DNA of 64,000 nucleotides, from NCBI GenBank assembly GCA_031769625.1, contig JAUIMM010001588.1, forward strand, positions 255,001 to 319,000, given 5' to 3'. This stretch comes from Taudactylus pleione (lineage: Eukaryota > Chordata > Amphibia > Anura > Myobatrachidae). The notes beneath the pieces are model-generated. The model saw only the letters and a list, made by a program, of their open reading frames with translations, ran no database searches and was not told where the DNA came from. Below are positions 54,443 to 64,000 of the stretch, piece by piece. Every line of letters starts with the position of its first letter. Position 1 is the stretch's first letter. The translations under genes were made by a program, and so were the position numbers.

Positions 54443-54594
54443 TTATTATTATTATTATTATCCTTTATTTATATGGCACCACAAGTGTTCCGCAGCGCCT
54501 TACATAGTACATAGAACTAATAAGTGAGCAAAAAAAAAAAAAACAAGTAACTTACAGTACAGTGAAGGACATTATATACATTGCTGCAATAGTG
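54443..54594 (-). mobile_element. 3' tail of the minus-strand L2-type LINE
   Basis: ATTATTATTATTATTATCC, then TTATTTATATGGCACCACAA and TTCCGCAGCGCCTTACATA, is the complement of the tail at 54833-54905. L2-type LINEs typically end in such a short-repeat tail. It belongs with the coding remnant at 54906-56320. Confidence 0.7.
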
Positions 54595-54875
54595 ATTAAA
54601 TGTTAGAATGTAAGCTCCTATGAGCAGGGCCCTCTACCCTCTTGTGCTTCTCCTTACTCTACCTTCATCTACTTCTTACTCTCTACCAGGGCACCTAACA
54701 CTTGGTTGCTTTGCATTGTTGCCTATCTGGGTTTTATGGTCACGAATGTAGCAATGTATATTATCCATGCCCTGTAATGTATTGTATTGTATTGTACTGT
54801 AAGTCACTGTAAATCAATCTATTTATGTACTTTGTAAGGTGCTGCGGAACACTAGTGGCGCCATATAAATAAACG

Positions 54876-54905
<30 letters not shown>
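54595..54905 (+). mobile_element. L2-type LINE 3' end, inserted in opposite orientation
   Basis: TTAGAATGTAAGCTCCTATG, GCAGGGCCCTCTACCCTC, then GTAAGGTGCTGCGGAACACT, GGCGCCATATAAATAAA and an ATA-repeat tail. Only the last 300 bases of a LINE are present, a typical 5'-truncated insertion. It splits the tail of the minus-strand copy from its body. Confidence 0.75.
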
Positions 54906-54908
<3 letters not shown>

Positions 54909-56320
54909 CATTCACAATAAGCAGCAGGGAGTTGGCAGAGACGTGTTAGGTACCCTTATGAGGAGTAAGGAGTAGAAGAAAGTATAAGGAGAAGCACATG
55001 AGAGAAGAGGTCCCTGCTCGTGAGAGCTTACATTCTAAAGGGGGGGCAGACAGACAGGCGTGACACAGAAGAGGAATATAGGGAGGAGAGAGTATTATGT
55101 GGGTTAGGATGAGAGCTGGAAGGCCTTGATGAAGTAGTGGGTCTTGAGAGCCCATTTGAAGATATGCAGTGAGGTGGAGAGTGATAGGGAGAGGGAGAGA
55201 GTTCCAAAGGTAGGGAGCAGCATGGGCAAAATCTTGGAGGCGGGAGTGGGAGGAAGTAATCAGTTGGCAAGAGAGGCGGCATGCATTTGTTGAGCGAAGT
55301 GGACGGGCGGGAGTATGAAGGGAGAGGAGGTCAGAAATGTATGTGGGGGAGGATTTAGTGAGGGCTTTGTAGGTGAGTGGAAGAACCTTGAATTGGCATC
55401 TGAAGGGGAAGGAGAGCCAGCGTAGGGCTTGATGGAGAGGGGAAGCAGATGTAGAACGTCTGGAGAGGAAGATGAGCCGAGCAGCAGCATCGAAGACCGA
55501 TTGTAGCGGAGAGGTGAGAGACTGGGAGGCCAGCTAGGAGAAGGTTACAGTAGTCCAATCTGGAGATGACCAGTGAGTGGATGAGGGTTTTAGTGGCATC
55601 CTGGGTGAGGAAGGGTCCAATCCTGGAAATATTTTTTAGGTGGAAGCGGCAGGACTGCGAGAGGTGCTGAATGTGTGGTTTAAAGGAGAGGGAGGAGTCT
55701 GGAATAACTCCAAGACAGCGCACTTTGGGGATAGAGGAGATAGTTGTGCCATCAATAGATAATGAAATTGTGGGAAGTGATGTAGTGGAAGAGGGTGGGA
55801 AGATGATCAGCTCAGTCTTAGACATGTTAAGTTTAAGAAAGCGCTGGGACATCCATGAAGAGATAGCAGAGAGACAGTTGGAGATACGGGTAAGAAGCAA
55901 GGGGGAGAGGTCAGGGGTGGAAAGGTAAATTTGAGTATCATCAGCATAGTGATGATATTGGAGGTCAAAAGAGTTAATGAGTTCACCTAAAGAGGACGTA
56001 TATAGGGAGAAAAGGAGAGGTCCAAGAACAGAACCTTGGGGAACTCCTACTGTTAGTGGATGTGGGGGGGGGGGAGAGGAGTCCTGAGAGGAGACAGAGA
56101 AGGAATGATTAGAAAGGTAGGAGGACAGCCAGGAGAGGGCAATGCCATGGAAACCATGAGAGTGAAGGATTTGCAGGAGGATAGGGTGGTCTACAGTGTC
56201 AAATGCAGCAGAGAGGTCAAGAAGAATGAGCAGAGAGTAGTGGCCCTTGGATTTGGTAGCAAGGAGGTCTGCGCTGACTTTCGTGAGGGCATTACTAGGT
56301 TATGTTCAGCCGTCTAAGAG
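54906..56320 (-). pseudogene. L2/CR1-type LINE reverse transcriptase, 3' half
   Basis: The minus-strand open block 55900-55355 reads [50 protein letters not shown] and [20 protein letters not shown], the thumb and C-terminal region of L2/CR1-type reverse transcriptases. Upstream, in broken frames, are [18 protein letters not shown] (motif B region, QGS.LGP type), a [15 protein letters not shown] motif C region near 55950 and [12 protein letters not shown] near 56130. The 5' part of the RT and the endonuclease are missing (5' truncation). The body extends to the repeat tail at 54443, interrupted by the L2 insertion. Confidence 0.85.
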
Positions 56321-56329
56321 CAAAATATA

Positions 56330-57050
56330 ACACTGAGTAGAATGCATGACTCAAACCTTAGGATGCCAGAATCCCAAAACAATGCATTAAGGGATTTAAA
56401 CACTAATACTGTATCCTTTTATTAGGGGCTAAATTGATTGTCTGCATGCCTGAGACAAATACAACCACAATTTTAAGCAGCACTCCACAAACTGTTTCTG
56501 CCCCATCATCACCTCCCAGATGTGGCCTCCAAAATTGAGGCGGTTATGCACTGAGAAGCTTTGGATGAACCCCCTCCTAGTCACCATTCTCACATGAGAA
56601 AATTAATAACACCTTACACATATATTATTGGTAGAGATATTGATAGTTATTAACATTGCATATTGCAAATAATGGCCTTGCTGTTTTTCTAATATGTGCA
56701 CCTCATTTTGTAATACTCTTACGTTATACAATGTTGCATTAACTTTGAAAATTCCATGTTTCTTCTATATACATATAGAAATGGTTTAAGTGTATATGTG
56801 ATTGTTTTAATTATATTCATATTTAACCCATAAGACAAATAGTGGAAGGGAAGGTTGTTTACAAATGTAATTACAGCAAGCATTTAGCATTCACTTTAAC
56901 TACAAGGTGAAAATATGAAACCTTATTTAAAGGTTAATATGTAGTAAAATGTTATAAGTAGTATTTTTCCATTTAAAAATGTTTGGCAATTAAATTTTTT
57001 CAGCATCCCTTATGGTATGAAGACTACTTAAAGGTGAAAAAGTTGGTGAT
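56330..57050. other. AT-rich spacer, nothing recognised
   Basis: No gene supported. A tract TTAAATTTTTTCAG before 57002 resembles an acceptor, but the following frame shows no credible exon end. Confidence 0.4.
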
Positions 57051-57055
57051 TAGAG

Positions 57056-57310
57056 TCTGTAAAGAATGTGTTGTGCCACAAGATGGCGCTGGATATAAAT
57101 ATAATAAATATAATGAAAGATACTTAGGACCTAATTCAGACCTGGTCGCAAGCGATGCGCGCTCACAACCGGGTCAATGTTTTGGTCCTGAGTACGCGCA
57201 GCAGCCACACTGTGCGTGCACAAGCACCGGAGCGAGAGAGAATCTTACATATAGATGTAAGAGTACCCAAACTCACAAAACAAAATAAAAAGATGATCAC
57301 ATCAAGGTTT
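57056..57310 (+). repeat. Penelope terminal repeat, copy 1, with a MITE fragment inside
   Basis: GTAAAGAATGTGTTGTGCCA, CAAGATGGCGCTGGATATA and ATGAAAGATACTTAG match 61838-61909. Then GTACCCAAACTCACAAAAC matches 62118-62136. Between them, 57127-57243 is a fragment of a family A MITE (GGACCTAATTCAGACCTGG to GGAGCGAGAGAG) that is absent in the other copy. Confidence 0.7.
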
Positions 57311-57734
57311 CTTCAGCTTCTTGCTCTATATGGCAATTTTCACAAAACTTTCAAATTGAAGAATGAACTGTGTAAGGTCTTCCGTACCTTACTTACATAT
57401 ATACACGTGTGAACAGTGCATATCAAGGTATCTTTATCTCTGTTTCAAAACTCCACTGTCTCATGGAACTGTCCCATCCAACCTCTTTTAAAAAAGGGAG
57501 AACAGTATGTATAATAAACGAAGATTTATTTAACATACAATGGAGACATAAGACTATCCAAAAAAACAAACAGCAGATGAAAAGAGAAATTTAAACTGGC
57601 TGAAACGAAAAAAGCAAATGGTGACCTGATATATCAGAGCGGTGGAGTCTGGTATATACCATTACTTTCCAAGCAAGGGTCACCAGTCCAACATCAATCA
57701 GATGATCCAGATGAGGCAAATGTGTCACCTAAAA

Positions 57735-57775
57735 GCCAACGCATTTCGATCTGCCACTGTAGATCTTTGTCAAAG
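57735..57775 (-). ncRNA. Hammerhead-like core in Penelope 3' region (candidate)
   Basis: On the minus strand: CTTTGACAAAGATCT, loop, AGATCGAAATGCGTTGGC. A GATCT/AGATC stem is followed at once by GAAA and GCGTTGG, the layout of stem II and the conserved GAAA box of a hammerhead ribozyme. The upstream CUGAUGA box is degenerate (CTTTGACA). Hammerheads are known from Penelope-like elements. Fold and activity are inferred. Confidence 0.35.
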
Positions 57776-58425
57776 TATAGGGGACACTTCTTCTAATGGC
57801 ATTTTAAATACCCTCTTCAAATAACAATAATTCCCTCACACATTTCCTCAATCAAGCCACCCCTCAAACAAAAGTCCATATAACTGAACAACTTTGGATG
57901 ATCTGATCCAAAGTCCGGGGTACCCAGGTCCGTCCTCGTGTTTCATGTCACGCAGTTACTTCCGGCACACGCACTTCCGGTTACATCGTAATCTACTGTG
58001 CACGTGACTTCCCCCTCCGATCCTACAGCCACCGCTACATGCTGCATATCTGGAACCATCAAGCTGTATCGCGGTTCCCCAGATGGTCATGGAAACAACA
58101 GCACGGTCAGGAATTCCTGGACTGACGGAAGTGACGTCCCCCCTACATGACGTCCTTCCGGTCGCTGCGGGCTGGGTTGGAAGTTACCAATCAATTTGTT
58201 GTCCTCACTTCTAGCCTCCATCTTGGAGACCTATCAGACTATAAGTCCCGTATTGAGAAATCAAGTGCATTGGAATATGTTTGTAAAACAGATAAATACA
58301 TTAAAACTCTAAAAAAACCTTTTGAAGATACATGAAATAAAACCAACATATTAAGATCTAATAGACATCAATAAAAATAAGTTATAAAATGCATCATTAT
58401 ATGAAATATATTAACACATAAAAAT

Positions 58426-59060
58426 TTACATAAACCATTTGACTTCAAAATCCTGGTTTAAACCACCAGGAGTCACCGTATGATACTTATAAATCATCTT
58501 CATTTCTTCCCTTGCAATTGTTGCCATATTATCACCATGTCTAATAAAACCTTTGATGATTTTGAGACCTATAAAGTTTCTAATTTCATCTGTGGAGCAA
58601 TTATGGACAATCTTAAAATGGGCCGACAACGAATGGGACTCTAGACCCTTTCTAATATTCTCAGATGTTCCCCAATTCTGGTTTTTAAAATTCTCATAGT
58701 GCGACCAATATAGAATAATCCACAACTGCATTCTATGGCATATATAAGATTTTTAGAAATATATGTCATAAAGGCCATCATTTTAAACTCTTGACCATTT
58801 ATCATTACTGATGTGAATTTTTTTTCCTTATTTCGTCATTTTACATTTCTGCAGCCCAAACACAGACCACATCTATGAAAGCCTATCGATTTGTTAGTGA
58901 TGTGTGTATTCTCTGAATGGAGATGCGCACGTCTCACTAATTTGGTCTTAATATTTTCCACTTTTCTGTAGATGTGTACAGGTTTAGGTGGAATAATTTT
59001 TCCTAAATCGGGTCCCTCTGCAATATGGACCAATGCTTATTAAACACTTTTTCAATCTCC
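58426..59060 (-). pseudogene. Penelope linker and GIY-YIG endonuclease, broken
   Basis: 59033-58836 carries PPKPVHIYRKVENIKTKLVR and FHRCGLCLGCRN (a CxxC..C pattern known in the linker of some Penelope lineages). After several stops, 58770-58426 reads MQLWIILYWSHYENFKNQN in a shifted frame (the YxG..TMR GIY-YIG start, degraded). Then IRKGLESHSLSAHFKIVHNC and REEMKMIYKYHTVTPGGLN follow, typical of the domain's C-terminal half. It would cut target DNA for priming; here it is non-functional. Confidence 0.8.
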
Positions 59061-59133
59061 CTATATTGGGAGTTGAAATCCAAAATGAATGCCCATTGAT
59101 ATTTATCATCCTTAGCCCTTTTGGGTTTGATCT

Positions 59134-60198
59134 TCAATAATTCGTTTCTATCCATTTTTCTAAAACAGTCTCTTTTTTATAGCCACTTGCTACAAAAACA
59201 CTTTTCATTCTTTCAGCCTGATCCTCAAAAGATTCTAATTTGGAACAGTTTCTCCTTATTCTCTTAAACTGTCCCCCCAGGATAGAATTAAGCCACTGAT
59301 GATGTTGGCAACTTCCTGACTGTATATAAGATAAGGAGTCAGTCGGTTTTTGATAAGATTTTGTTAAGATTTTCCCATCTTCCACATACACTGTAACGTC
59401 CAAAAAATTTAGGACCTTCATCTGGATATCAAAAGTTAATTTGATACCACGATTATTACAATTAAGTCTAGTGCACACATTTTCTAAAAGTGACCTCTCC
59501 CCTTTCCAAATAAAAAATATATCATCAATATACTGGCACCAGAGCACTAGGTTTGCCCCCTGGGGGTTGTGATTCCAGATCGTTAAATCCTCCCACACCC
59601 CCATGAAAATATTGGCATAGCTTGGGGCAAACCTAGTGCCCATTGCAGTGCCGACCTCCTGTAGATAAAAATCATCTTTAAAAGCAAAATAATTGTGCCT
59701 CAAATTAAAATCTATCCCTTGAAATAAAAAGTTCTGCAGTTCTCCCTCTATCTCTAAACTTTGTAAGGTCAATTTAACTTCTTCCACGCCTTGATCATGT
59801 CTGATTATGGTGTAAAGGGAACTAACATCTGCACTTACCATTATGTAATCATTCTCCCATTGCATGTCCTTAATTTTGTTTAAAAAGTCCCTAGTATCTT
59901 TAAGATGGGATTTATTTAAAAGAACCAATGGCTGTAGATAAAAATCAATATACTCGGACAGATTAGCTGTTACCGAGTTAATGCCGGACACAATAGGCCT
60001 GCCAGGGGGATGGATAGAGTCTTTATGTATCTTAGGCAACACATAAATGACCGGCACTATCGGTTTATCAATAATAAGAAATTTAGTTTCCATAATGGTT
60101 AGGGTCCCCTTATCTACAAATGTATCTACCAGAGATTTCAAATTCTTAGAGAAACTCTCCGTAGGATCCTTCCTCAATTTCTTATGTATGGAGATCAT
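59134..60198 (-). pseudogene. Penelope-like reverse transcriptase, copy 1 (354-codon open block)
   Basis: RT motifs in order: KFLIIDKPIVPVIYVLPKIH, PPGRPIVSGINSVTANLSEY (motif 2 region), MVSADVSSLYTIIRHDQGV (motif A with Asp), EVGTAMGTRFAPSYANIFMG (motif B), WCQYIDDIFFIWKG (motif C with the catalytic DD), LNFLDVTVYVEDGK (motif D/E) and a thumb region with GQFKRIRRNCSKLESF. The block stops at 59134, where a frameshift separates it from the downstream KIKPKRAKDDKYQW. Upstream, the KPADKGGG motif lies at about 60245-60290 in another frame. All core catalytic residues are still present, so the copy is not ancient. Confidence 0.92.
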
Positions 60199-60419
60199 TC
60201 AATTGTTTCGTCACCTCATTTTCATAATCAATAATGTACAAAAGGACAATCCCTCCCCCTTTATCAGCAGGTTTGATGATCAATTCTTTATTTTCACTTA
60301 ATTCTTTCAGTGCATTCCTTTCTCCATAACTCAAGTTAAATTCCACTTTTTTGGATCCTACATCTTTCAGATCTTCTAAAACTTGTGTTAAAAAGGTATC
60401 AATAAAGCTGCCTTTAAGG

Positions 60420-61830
60420 TAGGATGGAAAAAAAGAGGATTTTGGTCAAAAGGTGGAAGCTACCTCCAGTTCCTCTAGTGCTTTCTCACCATCTTTTATA
60501 AGAAAAAAATTTTTACTGTCAGTTTCCTGATATACTTCTGCATGTCAATGTAAAAAGTGAAGTCATTTATTTTAGCAGTGGGGGCATATTTTAAACCTTT
60601 ACTAAGAACCGATTTTTCATTGTGATTCAAGGTATGTGTACTCAGATTGAAGATTTTTATCTCCCCATTCCTAGTTTCAGATTGGCCAGCATTTCCTTCT
60701 GTTATGGGCCCATTCTCCTGAAAAATTATGTCCTTACATCAAAATTTCCTTCTACGTCTATATTTTGGTTTCATTCCTCCCTGTTTGCCCCGCATTTTAT
60801 GTTTTATTAATGTCTGTATTTTGTTCTTTCCCTCCTGTCTCCTAAAAAACATTTCCTTAAATTAGAAAGTGGTAGATCCAGCACTGGTCCAAATTTATTG
60901 TTACTTGGAGTGATGAAATCCCGCTCCCTATATGCTACGTTATCCTGATTATTGATTTTGTTTCTCCACCAGTAACTGGTATTCCTTTCCTTTCTTTGTT
61001 GTTTGTTATAATTCAGTCGGTGATGTCTTTCTTTATAGGGAGTCTCACTCCTGTTATACCTGTACGGTGATTTGAAGTTATTTATATCCTCTTTATCCTT
61101 ATAGTATCGCATATTCATAGAAGTTGAATGAACAACTTCATTAACCATGTTTCTAGTTGTATCAGTCAGAACTTCTCCCATAATCACATCATTTTTTGTC
61201 CCTATTAAATTTCTTTAATTTTTTCTGTCTGAGATCTCTCTCTATTTTCATTACTTTCAATTCAATCCTTTCCTCAAGCTCTTTGCATTCTGGTAGATGT
61301 GCATATGGCTGAACAAGAGATTTATTGGTATTAATTATAGTTTCCAGATCTTTAAACTCAGTTCTTCTTTCCTCTATAATAAAATTAATCAGGGGAAATG
61401 AACAATTTTTAATGATGGCATCCCATTTAGTCCTAAAGGCCTCTGTTGTGGAGGAAAAATAGGCTTTTTATCTATTTTAAGTCCTTTAGGAATAATCTGG
61501 TGGGTTACATACATTTCCAAAGTTGCTATTTCCCACCAGATGCGACTTTCCCTAATCAGGTCTTTTTCCAAATCATTCATGATAGTGTTGAGATCATCAT
61601 CTCACACTTCTACACTATCTGAATGATTCTCAAATAGATTGTCAAAATGATCAATCCTGGACTCTCTAAATGCAAACATGATAGAACAAATATACAATTG
61701 CAGCAACTCAACAACAGATCTTTTAGTGAGAAAATGTAGAATAAATCAAAAGATAGTGGCTCTAATACGAATGTGCAAAACCTGCAGGCTCCTTTATGGC
61801 ACAAAAATAGGATCTCATTCAATCCTTAGT
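60420..61830 (-). pseudogene. Penelope N-terminal region, decayed
   Basis: Minus-strand blocks such as 61187-60807 (KERHHRLNYNKQQRKERNTS and PVLDLPLSNLRK) and 61580-61389 (NDLEKDLIRESRIWWEIATL) fit the charged N-terminal domain preceding the RT in Penelope-like proteins. Frame breaks between blocks. No catalytic motif is expected here. Confidence 0.65.
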
Positions 61831-61837
61831 AATAAAT

Positions 61838-62150
61838 GTGTAAAGAATGTGTTGTGCCACAAGATGGCGCTGGATATACCTATAATAAATATAATGAAAG
61901 ATACTTAGTCCTTATATGGTTGTTCCATATGAAAACAGTCCTTTCGGTTAATTGATCTTTTTATGTCAGGATCCCAAAGGTTCAAATGTCCTCCGTGGTT
62001 ACATAAAAAGAAACAAACATGGAACAATTTCTTAGTGGTAATAAATGAAAAAAAGCTTCTTATAGTGTTGGTATGTTAATATAGTGATGTGGTCATCCTG
62101 CTATGGATATAGTTGTAAGCGTACCCAAACTCACAAGAAGCTTCATGGTA
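61838..62150 (+). repeat. Penelope terminal repeat, copy 2
   Basis: Matches 57056-57127 and 57255-57280 without the MITE fragment. Sits at the 5' side of Penelope copy 1, between the two inverted copies. Confidence 0.7.
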
Positions 62151-62379
62151 ATAAATGAAAAAAAGCTTTTTGTGGTAAAAAAAAATTTCTTATAAAAGAA
62201 GGTGAGAAAGTACTAGAGGAACTGGAGGTAGCTTCCACCTTTCATCCAAAATGATCTTTTTTTCCATCCTACCTTAAAGGCAGCTTTATTGATACCTTTT
62301 CAACACAAGTTTTAGAAGATCTGAAAGATGTAGGATCCAAAAAAGTGGAATTTAACTTGAGTTATGGAGAAAGGAATGC

Positions 62380-63500
62380 ACTGAAAGAATTAAGTGAAAA
62401 TAAAGAATTGATCATCAAACCTGCTGATAAAGGGGGAGGGATTGTCCTTTTGTACATTATTGATTATGAAAATGAGGTGACAAAACAATTGAATGATCTC
62501 CATACTGTGCATATAAGAAATTGAGGAAGGATCCTACGGAGAGTTTCTCTAAGGATTTGAAATCTCTGGTAGATACATTTGTAGATAAGGGGACCCTGAC
62601 CATTATGGAAACTAAATTTCTTATTATTGATAAACCGACAGTGGCGGTCATTTATGTGTTGCCTAACATACATAAAGACCCTATCCATCCCCCTGGCAGG
62701 CCTATAGTGTCTGGCATTAACTCGGTAACAGCTGATCTGTCCGAGTATATTGATTTTTATCTACAGCCATTGGTTCTTTTAAATAAATCCCATCTTAAAG
62801 ATACTAGGGACTTTTTAAACAAAATTAAGGACATGCAATGGGAGAATGATTACATAATGGTAAGTGCAGATGTTAGTTCCCTTTATACCATAATCAGACA
62901 TGATCAAGGCGTGGAAGATGTTAAATTGACCTTACAAAGTCCAGATATAGAGGGAGAACTGCAGAACATTTTAATTCAAGGGATAGATTTTAATTTGAAG
63001 CACAATTATTTTGCTTTTAAAGATGATTTTTATCTACAGGAGGTCGGCACTGCAATGGGCACTAGGTTTGCCTCAAGCTATGCCAATATTTTCATGGGGG
63101 TGTGGGAGGATTTAACGATCTGGAATCACAACCCCCAGGGGGCAAACCTAGTGCTCTGGTGCCAGTATATTGATGATATATTTTTTATTTGGAAAGGGGA
63201 GAGGTCACTTTTAGAAAATGTTTGCACTAGACTTAATTGTAATAATCGTGGTATCAAATTAACTTTTGATATCCAGACAAAGGTGCTAAATGTTTTGGAT
63301 GTTATAATGTATGTAGAAGATGGGAAAATCTTAACAAAATCTTATCAAAAAATGACTGACATCTTATATACAGTCAGGAAGTTGCCAACACCATCAGTGC
63401 CTTAATTCTATCCCAGGGGGACAGTTTAAGAGAATAAGGAGAAACTGTTCCAAGTTAGAAACCTTTGAGGATCAAGCTGAAAGAATTAAAAGTGTTTTTC
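62380..63500 (+). pseudogene. Penelope-like reverse transcriptase, copy 2
   Basis: KELIIKPADKGGGIVLLYII (motif 1) is at 62403-62462, then a frame break near 62515 (TGA). An open block to 63405 follows with MVSADVSSLYTIIRHDQGVE, EVGTAMGTRFASSYANIF, CQYIDDIFFIWKGERS and LNVLDVIMYVEDG. Compared with copy 1 motif B has SS for PS, the D-loop reads DVIMY for DVTVY, and the thumb is lost to a frameshift near 63400 (the GGQFKRIRRN region continues in another frame). Dead copy. Confidence 0.9.
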
Positions 63501-63559
63501 TAGCAAATGGTTCCTAAAAAGAGACTGTTTTAGAAGATTTTTCATCAGTGAGAGAATTG

Positions 63560-64000
63560 GATAGAAACGAATTATTGAAGATCAAACCCAAAATGGCTAA
63601 GGATGATAAATATCAATGGGCATTCATTTCGGATTTCAACTCCCAATATAGGGAGATTGAAAAAGCTTTTAAAAAGCATTGGTCCATATTGCAGAGGGAC
63701 CCGATTTAGGAAAAATTATTCCACCTAAACCTGTACACATCTACAGAAAAGTGGCAAATAGTAAGACCAAATTAGTTAGAAGTGCGCATCTACATTCAGA
63801 GAATACAACTAACAAATTGATAGGCTTTCATAGATGTGGTCTGTGTTTGGGCTGCAGAAATATAAATAAGGAAAAAAAATTCACATCAGTAATGATAAAT
63901 GATCAAGAGTTTAAAATGGTGGACTTTATGACATGTAATTCTAAAAATCTTATATATGCCATAGAATACAGTTGTGGATTATTCTATATTGTTCGCACTA
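63560..64000 (+). pseudogene. Penelope linker and start of GIY-YIG domain, copy 2
   Basis: KPKMAKDDKYQWAFISDFNS, then RDPI followed by a stop, KLVRSAHLHSENTTNKLIG, FHRCGLCLGCRNINKEKK and VDFMTCNSKNLIYAIEYSCG with GLFYI, the GIY-YIG start. The domain is cut by the window end. Confidence 0.8.

Larger units (their letters stand above)
57640..61840 (-). mobile_element. Penelope-like retroelement, copy 1
   Basis: A Penelope-like element encodes a reverse transcriptase followed by a GIY-YIG endonuclease and inserts by target-primed reverse transcription. On the minus strand it runs: N-terminal region (about 61830-60340), reverse transcriptase (about 60330-59134), CxxC-bearing linker (59033-58836), GIY-YIG region (58770-58426), 3' non-coding part (to about 57640). 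It is bracketed by direct repeats at 57056-57310 and 61838-62140. Multiple frame breaks make it inactive. Confidence 0.85.
62190..64000 (+). mobile_element. Penelope-like retroelement, copy 2, runs off the window
   Basis: Plus-strand copy starting within the sequence that corresponds to the end of the N-terminal domain (GAGGAACTGGAGGTAGCTTC, matching the reverse of 60456-60480). It continues through RT and linker to the GIY-YIG start at the window's end (YAIEYSCGLFYIV-like text near 63957-63999). It is the mirror of copy 1 over about 1.8 kb with scattered differences. Confidence 0.88.

Noticed and set aside
57002..57060. Acceptor-like TTTTTTCAG followed by an open stretch (HPLWYEDYLKVKK)
   Set aside because: It lies beyond the host gene's stop, has no donor, and runs into the Penelope terminal repeat.

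Overview
The window looks like a piece of a large, repeat-dominated vertebrate nuclear genome, most likely a frog (anuran amphibian). This is inferred from the mixture of elements: several families of Tc1-like transposons, a Tigger/pogo relic, an L1/Tx1-type and an L2/CR1-type LINE, a chromodomain Ty3/Gypsy element, a gamma/epsilon-type endogenous retrovirus with env, two GIY-YIG Penelope-like elements, hAT-like and fold-back MITEs, GATA microsatellites, and spliceosomal introns of 3 to 10 kb. Nothing prokaryotic is present. No gene could be named by homology search because none could be run.

The only host gene I can support runs on the + strand from 21474 to 51010. Five short open blocks (24, 69, 20, 89 and 58 codons) each sit between a plausible 3' splice site and a GT donor, or end in a stop codon. 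All are in phase 0, so they join without a frame break. Together they give a C-terminal part of about 260 residues, acidic and helical at first and low-complexity Ser/Thr/Glu-rich later. A 3' UTR with AATAAA signals follows. Upstream exons must lie before 21474 or outside the window; I could not find them. I do not recognise the protein.

Layout. 1-5.4 kb: C-rich minisatellites, two broken Tc1 elements and a MITE fragment. 5.4-8 kb: minus-strand ERV remnant (3' pol with integrase, then an uninterrupted 438-codon env). 8-12.3 kb: hAT-like repeat inside a GATA tract, minisatellites, unassigned sequence. 12.3-16.7 kb: Ty3/Gypsy chromovirus with about 1.1-kb direct repeats and a large internal deletion. 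16.7-21.4 kb: MITEs, a telomere-like TTAGGG-bearing repeat and a Tc1 end. 21.5-51 kb: the host gene, whose introns hold at least ten MITEs, an L1-type LINE, a Tigger relic, a 1.66-kb palindrome, a nearly complete Tc1 element and several tandem arrays. 51-57 kb: Tc1 fragments, abutting MITEs and an L2-type LINE with another L2 tail inserted in it. 57-64 kb: two Penelope-like elements in opposite orientation.

The most interesting points are: (1) the unidentified phase-0 gene; (2) a MITE superfamily with a loose 3-bp target duplication, a hairpin at one end and a conserved string of short hairpins inside; (3) a hammerhead-ribozyme-like core ending in GAAACGCGTTGG shared by the Penelope terminus, the large palindrome and another hairpin; (4) the intact env frame beside a truncated pol; (5) interstitial telomere-like tracts carried inside a transposon family.
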